NCBI GenBank assembly: GCA_016938425.1
Contig: JAFGUR010000106.1
Coordinates: 1-23,762 of the forward strand
Reading direction: 5' to 3'
Source: Fusobacteriaceae bacterium
GTDB lineage: Bacteria; Fusobacteriota; Fusobacteriia; Fusobacteriales; Fusobacteriaceae
Length of the DNA stretch: 23,762 nucleotides
How positions within the stretch are numbered: position 1 is the first letter of the stretch; each line of letters begins with the position of its first letter. Positions 9,438-16,163 of this stretch are shown piece by piece. A model generated the notes under the pieces. That model made no database searches. It was not told the origin of the DNA and worked only from the letters and a program-made list of their open reading frames with translations. Position numbers and translations under genes: made by a program.

Positions 9438-10496
9438 TTGGAGTTTTCATATAAATTCCCTGCAATTAGAGGGATACAAGCTAATAGAGAGTTTTATACT
9501 ACTATGATTCCTTTAAAGATAATAAATAAAATATTTATCTATAATGATGATGAATTACCAGCAGAATATAGGGCACAAAGAAACCTTAACCAAGTAAGAG
9601 TGCCTGAAATAGGAGATTATATACTTAACAATCCTAATACGTACGTATTTTCTTCCTTAACTGCATCGGTTGATGGAGATATGGAATTTGATTCTTTGGA
9701 CGGGAAAGATATAGGGTATTTAAATATCTCTTTAGAAGCAAAATTTTTAATAAATGATGGGCAACATAGAAGAGCCGCAATAGAGTATGCTTTAGAAAAA
9801 AATGAAAAATTGAAAGATGAAGTTATTTCAGTAGTTTTATTTAAAGATACAAATCTTGAAAGGTCTCAACAAATGTTTGCAGATTTGAATAGATATGCAA
9901 TAAATCCATCAAAATCTATAGGAATTTTATATGATTCTAGGGATGAATTGGCAATACTTACAAAGAATACTGTGGATAAAGTAGAATTATTAAAATATTA
10001 TACAGATAAAGAAAACACATCTCTTGCCAAATACTCATCTAAGGCTTTTATTTTAAGCAATATATATCAAGCGAATAGAATACTTACCAACGGTATTAAG
10101 ATAGAAGAGGATATCGTTTGTAAATTTTGGGAAAGTTTATTTAAGATAATTCCGGAGTTTAAACTTTTGGTAGATAAAAAAATTAATGCTACAGAACTTA
10201 GAAAATCTTTTGTAATTACATATGGTATTTGTTTAGAAGCTATAGCTATAATTGGAAATGAATTTTTGAAAGAGGATAAAAAAGATTTTAATAAACTATT
10301 TAAAAACTTAAAGAACGTTGATTGGCATAGGGAAAATATTGAATGGTTAAATGTTATAATCTCACCAAGTGGACGAATAGTTAAGAATACTAAATCAGTT
10401 AAAATGACTTCAATTTTAATTAAAAAGAAATTAGAATTACCTATTAACCAAAATGAAATTGAATTTGAAAAGGAGTTTTTTAACAGTGGCAAATAA
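9438..10496 (+). CDS. dndB: DndB, DGQHR-domain protein (probable dnd regulator)
   Basis: A 352-residue protein of the DndB/DGQHR family. Its start (EFSYKFPAIRGIQANREFY) and the INDGQHRRAAIEYAL block with DGQHR at residues 107-111 are diagnostic. DndB is not needed for phosphorothioation itself; in several hosts it represses dnd transcription and limits the level of modification. I place the start at TTG 9438 because GAGGTGAG (9426-9433) is a near-perfect ribosome site with correct spacing and the product then starts like known DndB. The alternative GTG 9429 lies inside that site. It is the first gene of the operon and overlaps dndC by 11 bases. The palindromic operator upstream and its copy within this gene suggest feedback control, which is inference. 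Confidence 0.88.
   Translation: MEFSYKFPAIRGIQANREFYTTMIPLKIINKIFIYNDDELPAEYRAQRNLNQVRVPEIGDYILNNPNTYVFSSLTASVDGDMEFDSLDGKDIGYLNISLEAKFLINDGQHRRAAIEYALEKNEKLKDEVISVVLFKDTNLERSQQMFADLNRYAINPSKSIGILYDSRDELAILTKNTVDKVELLKYYTDKENTSLAKYSSKAFILSNIYQANRILTNGIKIEEDIVCKFWESLFKIIPEFKLLVDKKINATELRKSFVITYGICLEAIAIIGNEFLKEDKKDFNKLFKNLKNVDWHRENIEWLNVIISPSGRIVKNTKSVKMTSILIKKKLELPINQNEIEFEKEFFNSGK
9636..9649. promoter_or_regulatory. Second TACGTACGTA palindrome, inside dndB
   Basis: AATACGTACGTATT is a perfect 14-bp palindrome sharing the 10-bp core with the operator at 9406-9419. The centres are 230 bp apart, close to a whole number of helical turns, as would suit looping by a repressor. It encodes Asn-Thr-Tyr-Val in dndB, so chance cannot be excluded. 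Confidence 0.4.
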
Positions 10497-11901
10497 CGTA
10501 TTTCTAGAAGAAAAAATAGAGAAAACAATCGAGGAAAGATACCAATTTATACAGGATATATACCTCTATGATGATAAGCCTTGGGTGATAGGATATAGTG
10601 GAGGAAAAGACTCTACAGTCATTACTGACCTTATTTTACAGGCTTTAATAAGACTACCTGAAGAAAAAAGACACAAGCATATTTTCGTAATTAGTTCTGA
10701 TACTATGGTTGAAAATCCAATGATAGAAACTTATGTACATGATAATATAAGAAAAATAGAAGAGTTTGCAAAAAAAAATAAGTTACCAGTATCATCACAC
10801 ATAATCAAGCCAGCAACAGAAGATAGTTTTTGGGTTAATTTAATTGGGAAAGGCTATCCTGCTCCACAGCAAAGTTTTAGATGGTGTACTGACAGATTAA
10901 AAATTAAACCCGCTAATACCTTCATAAAAGCTCAGGTAGACAAATATGGAGAAGTAATAATGGTTCTCGGGGTTCGTTCTAACGAAAGCCATTCAAGGTC
11001 GATAGTAATGGAAAAACATCGTATTGAAGGTAAAGTTCTAAGAAAACATACAACGCTTGCAAATGCCTTAGTGTTTGCCCCTATTGAAGATTTTTCTACT
11101 GATGATGTTTGGAAATATTTAATGACGAAAAACCCAAATACTTGGGGTTCTGACAACGAATTTTTAATGGGACTTTATCAAGATTCTCAAGATGGAGAAT
11201 GTCCACTTATGGTAGATAAAGAAAAACCTTCCTGTGGAAATAGCAGATTTGGATGTTGGGCTTGTACTGTCGTGCAAGAAGATAAGTCGTTAAAAGGATT
11301 TATAAAAACTGCACATAAGAAAAAAGATTGGGAAACAGTCAAAAAACTCCAACCTCTAGCTGATTTGAGAAATTGGTTAAAAGATAATAGGAATAAGGAG
11401 GAATATAGAGAAACCAAAAGACAAGATGGTAGTATTTATAAAGTGGAAACAAACGAAGGGCAAAAAATCGGATTAGGTTCTTATAAATTTACTGCTAGAA
11501 AAATTATTTTGGAAAAATTATTAGAAGCACAAAAAGAAACTGGCGTAGTTTTAATTTCAAAAGAAGAGTTAGAACTTATTCAAGATGAATGGAATAATAG
11601 ATTAGGAGATTTAACTAATTCTGTAAATGAAATTTATTTTAGAGTTTATGAAGAAAATCTTTTTATTAGCAATCAAATAATGGAATATACTCATAATGAA
11701 CTTGATATTTTAGAAGGATTTTGTGAAGAAGAAGATGTGAGCATTGAACTTCTGAAAAGATTGATTAGAGTAGAGCACAAGTATTATGGAATGCAATATA
11801 AAAACCATCTATATCAAGATTTTGACTCGATTTTACAAGAAGACTGGTTACATAAAGATGAAATAAGTGGAATAAAGTTTGGAGATGCAGATGATAATTA
11901 A
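10486..11901 (+). CDS. dndC: DndC, PAPS-reductase-like ATP pyrophosphatase
   Basis: A 471-residue DndC. The N-terminal adenine-nucleotide alpha-hydrolase domain has the PP-loop SGGKDST at residues 38-44 and a FRWCTDRLK block typical of PAPS-reductase relatives. Four cysteines, C239, C250, C257 and C260 (the last three in SCGNSRFGCWAC), are the expected ligands of the DndC 4Fe-4S cluster. In the pathway DndC activates the DNA backbone phosphate with ATP and receives sulfur from the cysteine desulfurase. The start is GTG 10486 with AAAAGGAG at 10467-10474; the longer in-frame ATG at 10453 lies before that ribosome site. It overlaps dndB by 11 bases and dndD by 11 bases, indicating strong translational coupling. 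All key motifs are intact, so the gene looks functional. Confidence 0.93.
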   Translation: MANNVFLEEKIEKTIEERYQFIQDIYLYDDKPWVIGYSGGKDSTVITDLILQALIRLPEEKRHKHIFVISSDTMVENPMIETYVHDNIRKIEEFAKKNKLPVSSHIIKPATEDSFWVNLIGKGYPAPQQSFRWCTDRLKIKPANTFIKAQVDKYGEVIMVLGVRSNESHSRSIVMEKHRIEGKVLRKHTTLANALVFAPIEDFSTDDVWKYLMTKNPNTWGSDNEFLMGLYQDSQDGECPLMVDKEKPSCGNSRFGCWACTVVQEDKSLKGFIKTAHKKKDWETVKKLQPLADLRNWLKDNRNKEEYRETKRQDGSIYKVETNEGQKIGLGSYKFTARKIILEKLLEAQKETGVVLISKEELELIQDEWNNRLGDLTNSVNEIYFRVYEENLFISNQIMEYTHNELDILEGFCEEEDVSIELLKRLIRVEHKYYGMQYKNHLYQDFDSILQEDWLHKDEISGIKFGDADDN

Positions 11902-13858
11902 TGAACTTGTTTTAAATAATTATGGGATATATTATGGAGAAAATAGAATAAATTTTTCAATTGATGATAAGAGTAAAAATATAATATTAATCGGTGGAGA
12001 AAATGGAGCAGGGAAAACAACTATGCTAGAATCCATTAAATTAGCTATTTACGGATGTTTTTTCTATGGGATAAAGAATCCAAATGCTAAATATTTTGAA
12101 AATATCCTTTTTAAATTTAATAATAAAGCTAAAGATGAAAATCAAAACTCTTCTTATATAGAACTCAACTTTAATTGGAGTGAAAACAATAAAATAGATA
12201 ATTATATTGTGAAAAGGCAATGGATTTTTAAAGAAGGAGCTAAAGTAACTGAAATCCTTAAAATAATTAAAAATAACAAAGTGCTAGAGCCTAAAGAAAT
12301 GGAGGATTCAGAAAATTACTTTAGAAAGGTTTTTCCTCAAAAACTTTTTGACTTTTTTTTCTTTGATGGAGAGGATATTCGAAGATTACTTTCTGATGAA
12401 TTTTTAGATAAAGATTTTAAAGATGCTGTTTATACTTTATTTGATATAGACATTTTCAAAAGTCTTGATGAAGATTTAAATAATTATCTTAGATTAAGAA
12501 GTAAGCAATTAAACTTAACAAGTGATGAAGAAGAGTATTATAATAGAAAACTTTCGTTAGAAAGCTTCAAGGAAAAACTTGAAACGAGCGAAAAATTAAA
12601 AACAGAAAAAGAATTAGAAAAAGCAAAAATTAAATCAAACTTAAATAACTTGGACAAAGTGTTTCAAAATGCAGGCGGAGAGTTTTATAACAAGATTAAT
12701 GAAATTGAATCTCAAATAAAAACGCATGAGAATGAAAAGGCTTCAATTAATGAAGAATTAAAAAGTATTATTGGAAATTATATGCCATTTTTAATAAATA
12801 AAAAAAGTATACCTATAATTTTAAAACAAATTAAAAATGAAAGTCACTCTAAAGAATTTGATGTTTTTAGTAATCGATTTGAAGATGGAACGATAGCAAA
12901 ATTATTAAAAAGTACATTAGGAGAAATCAGTGAAAGTTCTTTAAATTCTTTTAGAAATGCTTTATTAAAAGAGTTTGAGAATAAAGGAGATAGTTTACAT
13001 TTTTTATCATATGATGATGCAGAAAAAATTCAAGTAATTGCAAATAGAGTCTTAAATAATGTTGAGGAAGAAATCCTGGGTAAATTTTCTAAAATTAAAG
13101 AAATTAATGAAGAGTTACCCAAATTAAAAGCTACTTTAGTTTCCGTTAAAGATAATAAGGACATCGAAGAAATATTAAAAGAGATTTCTAATGAAAATAT
13201 GAAAATAGGTTCATTTGATAAAGAAATAGAGACTTTATTCTCTTTAATTAAGACTGAGAAAGAATTATACGAGAAAGAGTATAAGTTATTATCAAACTTG
13301 AAAGATAAAGTTATAAAAAGTAAAAAAGATTCAAATAAATTTAATGTTATAAATAAAGTTCAAAGTGTATTGGAAAAATATATATTAAAAATTAACGAAG
13401 ATAAACTTGATAAAGTTAGAGTAGAATTTTTAGAAATTTTTAGAAGTCTTCATAGAAAAGAAGATTATATTTCAAATATATTAATCGATAAATCATCTAT
13501 GAAAATAGATTTATATCACAAAACAGGGCTAATGGATAAAAGACTTCTATCATCTGGAGAAAAACAAGTATACATACTTTCACTATTATTTGCTTTGTTA
13601 AAGGTTTCAAATAAAGAAGTTCCTGTAGTATTTGACACTCTTTTAGGAAGATTGGATTCGAGCCATAGAACAAACATAATTCAAAAATATTTACCAAATG
13701 TCTCAAAACAAGTAATAATTTTGGCTACAGAAACTGAAATGACACCAGAAAATTACAAATTACTAAAAAAATACGTAGCTAGAGAATATACAATCAATTT
13801 CAATATAAATGAAAATAGGATTGATATATGTGATAGTTTTTTCAATAATAAAAATTAG
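11891..13858 (+). CDS. dndD: DndD, SMC/RecN-like ATPase
   Basis: A 655-residue SMC-like ATPase. The N-terminal half-domain carries Walker A GENGAGKTT at residues 36-44 (K42), followed by a DFFFFDGEDIRRLLS block typical of DndD. The centre, about residues 170-500, is a long Lys/Glu-rich coiled coil without an obvious CxxC zinc hook. The C-terminal half-domain has the ABC signature LSSGEKQ (residues 553-559) and Walker B VVFDTLLGRLD with D582. DndD is thought to open or remodel DNA so that DndC and DndE can sulfurate it. The start is ATG 11891 with GGAG 6 bases upstream; the TTG at 11879 and ATG at 11885 lack spacing to any ribosome site. It overlaps the end of dndC by 11 bases. Confidence 0.93.
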   Translation: MIINELVLNNYGIYYGENRINFSIDDKSKNIILIGGENGAGKTTMLESIKLAIYGCFFYGIKNPNAKYFENILFKFNNKAKDENQNSSYIELNFNWSENNKIDNYIVKRQWIFKEGAKVTEILKIIKNNKVLEPKEMEDSENYFRKVFPQKLFDFFFFDGEDIRRLLSDEFLDKDFKDAVYTLFDIDIFKSLDEDLNNYLRLRSKQLNLTSDEEEYYNRKLSLESFKEKLETSEKLKTEKELEKAKIKSNLNNLDKVFQNAGGEFYNKINEIESQIKTHENEKASINEELKSIIGNYMPFLINKKSIPIILKQIKNESHSKEFDVFSNRFEDGTIAKLLKSTLGEISESSLNSFRNALLKEFENKGDSLHFLSYDDAEKIQVIANRVLNNVEEEILGKFSKIKEINEELPKLKATLVSVKDNKDIEEILKEISNENMKIGSFDKEIETLFSLIKTEKELYEKEYKLLSNLKDKVIKSKKDSNKFNVINKVQSVLEKYILKINEDKLDKVRVEFLEIFRSLHRKEDYISNILIDKSSMKIDLYHKTGLMDKRLLSSGEKQVYILSLLFALLKVSNKEVPVVFDTLLGRLDSSHRTNIIQKYLPNVSKQVIILATETEMTPENYKLLKKYVAREYTINFNINENRIDICDSFFNNKN

Positions 13859-13868
13859 GAGAAAATAA

Positions 13869-14255
13869 ATGATATTTAGATTAAGAACATCTAAAGAGAC
13901 AGAAGAGATATTGGCAGAATTGAAAAGCAAACATACATTAACTCCAAATATAATATCTAGATTAGCTGTTGGAATTTCATTAAAGCAAGAGCCAGTAACT
14001 AAAGAACATATAGAAAGTACAACTAAAAAAATTGATAATTCTGGATTAGAATTTCAAAGACATACGCTAACAGGAGAAAATGAAATTTTTTATAAAGTTT
14101 TAATGGAAAACTATTGTAAAACGCACCTAACAGATGAAGAGTTTTTCCCTGTGCACTTTAAATTTCATTTAGAAAATGGGATTAAAGAATTAAAATCAAA
14201 TATGGAAATGTGCAATAATTTAGAAAACTTAATAAAAGAATTATTAAGATGGTAG
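13869..14255 (+). CDS. dndE: DndE, DNA-binding subunit of phosphorothioation
   Basis: A 128-residue protein with the usual DndE size and start (MIFRLRTSKETEEILAEL). The first 45 residues form a basic helix-turn-helix-like segment (LTPNIISRLAVGISLKQ) and a HFKFHLENGIKEL helix lies near the C-terminus. DndE is known to oligomerise and bind nicked double-stranded DNA during PT modification. AGGAG starting 12 bases before the ATG gives a good ribosome site. It lies 10 bases after dndD and its stop falls inside the dndA ribosome site. The short length leaves few diagnostic residues, but the position between dndD and the desulfurase and the N-terminal pattern make the call secure. Confidence 0.88.
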   Translation: MIFRLRTSKETEEILAELKSKHTLTPNIISRLAVGISLKQEPVTKEHIESTTKKIDNSGLEFQRHTLTGENEIFYKVLMENYCKTHLTDEEFFPVHFKFHLENGIKELKSNMEMCNNLENLIKELLRW

Positions 14256-14263
14256 GAGGTAGC

Positions 14264-15379
14264 GTGATTTATTTTGATAATGCAGCAACTACGCAAATTG
14301 ATAAACGAGTTGTAGATAAAATGACAGAAGTTTTATTAAATAATTATGGGAACCCCTCTAGTAAGTATTATGGTTTAGCTTTGGACTCAATAAAACTACT
14401 CAAAGAGTCGAGAGAGACTATTGCCAAAATCTTAGGGGTTAATAGTGATGAGATTATTTTTAACAGTGGTGCTTCTGAAGGTAACAGCCAAGTAATCAAA
14501 GGTATAGCTCTGTATAATAAAAATTGTCATATAATCTCATCAAAAGTAGAACATCATTCATCTATGGAATCATTAAGGCAAGTAGAAGAGTTAGGAACTG
14601 AGGTTACTTATCTAGATGTTAATAAAACTGGACAAATAAACCCAGAAGATTTAAAAAATGTTATTAAAGAAAACACTAAACTAGTATCTCTAATAGCTGT
14701 AAACAATGAAATAGGAACAATGAATGATATTGAAGAAGTATCAAAAATTTGTTCAGAAAAAAAAGTTCTATTACATCTAGATGTAACTCAACTAGTTAGT
14801 AAGGAAAAACTAAATTTTTCTAAAGCAAATGTTGATTATTTAACTTTTTCTGCACATAAATTTTATGGGGCAAAAGGTGTTGGAGCTCTATATATGAAGA
14901 GAAATTCTTATGGCCTAGTTCCGGATTTTTATCCATTAATTTCAGGTTCTCAAGAAGATGATTTACGTGGTGGAACGTATTGTTTACATAATATTGTTGG
15001 TATGGCTGAAGCTCTAAGAGTGATTACAGAAGATTATAATACTTATAAAGAACATATGAAAAAACTGGATAGTCATTTCTTGAGCAGAATTAATGATTTA
15101 AATATAATTTTAAATGGATTTAATAAAAATAATAGGATACTAGGTATTTTTAATTTGAGGTTACCAGGAGTTAATAATGAAATCTTTATAAAAGAAAACT
15201 CAAATAATTTCGCAATATCTACTGGGTCAGCGTGCTCCTTAAACAGTCCTTCTCATGTTCTAGAGGCGATAGGATTAAATAAATTTGAAATAAGAAATTC
15301 GATAAGAGTTTCTTTAGGAAAATATAATACGATAGATGAAATAGATAAATTTTTTGAAGTTGTAAAGAGATATATTTAG
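14264..15379 (+). CDS. dndA: DndA, IscS/NifS-type cysteine desulfurase
   Basis: A 371-residue PLP enzyme. It begins IYFDNAATTQIDKRVV, has SGASEGN in the cofactor-binding region, VEHHSSMESL, and the Schiff-base lysine in SAHKFYGAKGVG (K199). The catalytic cysteine is C324 in STGSACSLNSPSH. It takes sulfur from L-cysteine as a persulfide and should pass it to DndC. I chose GTG 14264, preceded by AGGAGG at 14254-14259 (4 bases spacing), since cysteine desulfurases start right at this YFDNAATT block; the upstream ATG at 14249 is inside dndE and before the ribosome site. A dedicated desulfurase at the end of the dnd operon is a common arrangement; where it is absent, housekeeping IscS takes over. 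Nothing suggests inactivation. Confidence 0.93.
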   Translation: MIYFDNAATTQIDKRVVDKMTEVLLNNYGNPSSKYYGLALDSIKLLKESRETIAKILGVNSDEIIFNSGASEGNSQVIKGIALYNKNCHIISSKVEHHSSMESLRQVEELGTEVTYLDVNKTGQINPEDLKNVIKENTKLVSLIAVNNEIGTMNDIEEVSKICSEKKVLLHLDVTQLVSKEKLNFSKANVDYLTFSAHKFYGAKGVGALYMKRNSYGLVPDFYPLISGSQEDDLRGGTYCLHNIVGMAEALRVITEDYNTYKEHMKKLDSHFLSRINDLNIILNGFNKNNRILGIFNLRLPGVNNEIFIKENSNNFAISTGSACSLNSPSHVLEAIGLNKFEIRNSIRVSLGKYNTIDEIDKFFEVVKRYI

Positions 15380-15399
15380 CTTAAGGAGAAGGATTTCAT

Positions 15400-15604
15400 A
15401 TGGAAGAAATATATCTGAAATTAATTATCAATTTTCAGTGATAGAATCGAAATATCTGACAATTTGTTCACTATATTATCTATAATATCCTTATATTTAC
15501 CTGAACGAGATTTAACAGCACTAAATAAAATTATAAAAAAAAGTAAAGAAAAAGATTTGATAAAAATTATTGTTAACTTTAATAAGTATAACAATATGAA
15601 TTAA
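15400..15604 (+). pseudogene. Small frameshifted gene after dndA (about 67 codons if repaired)
   Basis: AAGGAG at 15383-15388 precedes ATG 15400, which reads MEEIYLKLIINFQ and stops at 15439-15441. The reading frame shifted by +1 near base 15434-15436 continues as SDRIEISDNLFTILS and stays open to TAA 15602-15604, with codon use like the neighbouring genes. Joined, this gives a helical protein of about 67 residues. The good ribosome site and the position 20 bases after dndA suggest it was the last gene of the dnd operon. The break could be a real one-base indel, a sequencing error or, less likely, programmed +1 frameshifting. I do not recognise the product. Confidence 0.45.
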
Positions 15605-15650
15605 CTATTCTCAAACCTCTTACCACTATATGTAGTTGTTTACTTGATTT

Positions 15651-15680
15651 TTTACACAATATATAGTATTGTTTTAATAT
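15651..15680 (+). promoter_or_regulatory. Candidate promoter between dnd and CBASS
   Basis: TTTACA (15651-15656), an 18-base spacer and TAATAT (15675-15680) form a plausible sigma-70-type promoter. Transcription would begin near 15687 and run into the hairpin region and then the CBASS operon. In DNA this AT-rich chance matches are common, so confidence is moderate. Confidence 0.4.
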
Positions 15681-15686
15681 AAGAAA

Positions 15687-15830
15687 AAACAAGGAGAAAT
15701 TTTCTTGTATATTCTATAAATATTAGATACATCTGCTACACCGCCAAATGCTATCAGATGTATCTGACCCAACTAAATATTAAGAAAGGATAGGTGTTGC
15801 TTAACGCTCTCTTAAATTTACCCTTTTTTA
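15687..15830 (+). ncRNA. Candidate structured RNA or leader/attenuator upstream of CBASS
   Basis: No convincing ORF lies here, but the stretch has two strong hairpins. Hairpin A is a perfect 11-bp stem AGATACATCTG / CAGATGTATCT (15725-15735, 15755-15765) with a 19-base, less AT-rich loop. Hairpin B pairs TTAAGA with TCTTAA (15780-15785, 15810-15815) and contains a nested GTGTT/AACGC stem with a GCTT loop. A T-run at 15824-15829 follows. With the upstream promoter this would give a transcript of about 145 bases, either a stand-alone small RNA or a leader that controls read-through into CBASS. I do not recognise a known RNA family. Confidence 0.35.
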
Positions 15831-15900
15831 GGGAATGTCGGATTATTATTTTTTTATCACTAGGAGTTTACATTAAATTACAAAAAATGTCAACTTTATT

Positions 15901-15915
15901 TACGTTTGATACGTA
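15901..15915. repeat. TACGT/ACGTA inverted repeat just before the CBASS ribosome site
   Basis: TACGT-TTGAT-ACGTA, with 5-bp arms and a 5-base spacer, abuts the GGAGG of the DUF2188 gene. The arms match the half-sites of the TACGTACGTA palindromes at dndB. It may be a weaker site for the same regulator, though arms this short could be chance. Confidence 0.3.
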
Positions 15916-15928
15916 GGAGGTATATATT

Positions 15929-16156
15929 ATGGGAAAAAATCAACACGTTGTTCCCCATTCAAATGGATGGGCAGTAAAAGGGGCAGGAAATGAAAAAGCT
16001 ACAAGAGTAGTTCCAACTCAAAAAGAAGCTATATCAATAGCAACAGAAATAGCAAGAAATCAAAAATCAGAAACGAAAATCCATGGAACTAATGGACAAA
16101 TCAGAGGTGGGAATAGTTATGGTAATGACCCTTTTCCACCAAGAGATAAGAGGTAG
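15929..16156 (+). CDS. DUF2188-family small protein, first gene of CBASS operon
   Basis: A 75-residue hydrophilic protein with the DUF2188 pattern: HVVPHSNGWAVKGAGNEKAT, a helix TQKEAISIATEIARNQ, then a Gly/Asn-rich strand region ending GNDPFPPRDKR. DUF2188 proteins are short, found widely in bacteria and have no assigned biochemical function. GGAGG at 15916-15920 lies 8 bases before the ATG. The gene ends 7 bases before the hydrolase-SAVED gene, so it is surely co-transcribed with the CBASS genes. It could be a DNA- or protein-binding accessory, an effector-guarding subunit, or a passenger; the sequence does not decide. Confidence 0.72.
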   Translation: MGKNQHVVPHSNGWAVKGAGNEKATRVVPTQKEAISIATEIARNQKSETKIHGTNGQIRGGNSYGNDPFPPRDKR

Positions 16157-16163
16157 GTAAATA

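Noticed and set aside
10067..10528. A 153-codon minus-strand ORF over dndB/dndC
   Set aside because: It is antisense to two well-supported genes, has no ribosome site, and its hydrophobic Phe/Leu/Ser-rich product is typical of antisense translation of AT-rich, Lys-rich genes.
13771..13778. TACGTA site in the 3' part of dndD as another operator
   Set aside because: It is a single 6-bp match in coding sequence without the extended palindrome, which is expected by chance at this base composition.
15725..15765. The 11-bp inverted repeat as an IS200/IS605 end or CRISPR-like repeat
   Set aside because: There is only one copy, no transposase or cas gene nearby and no repeated units; a structured RNA or attenuator fits better.
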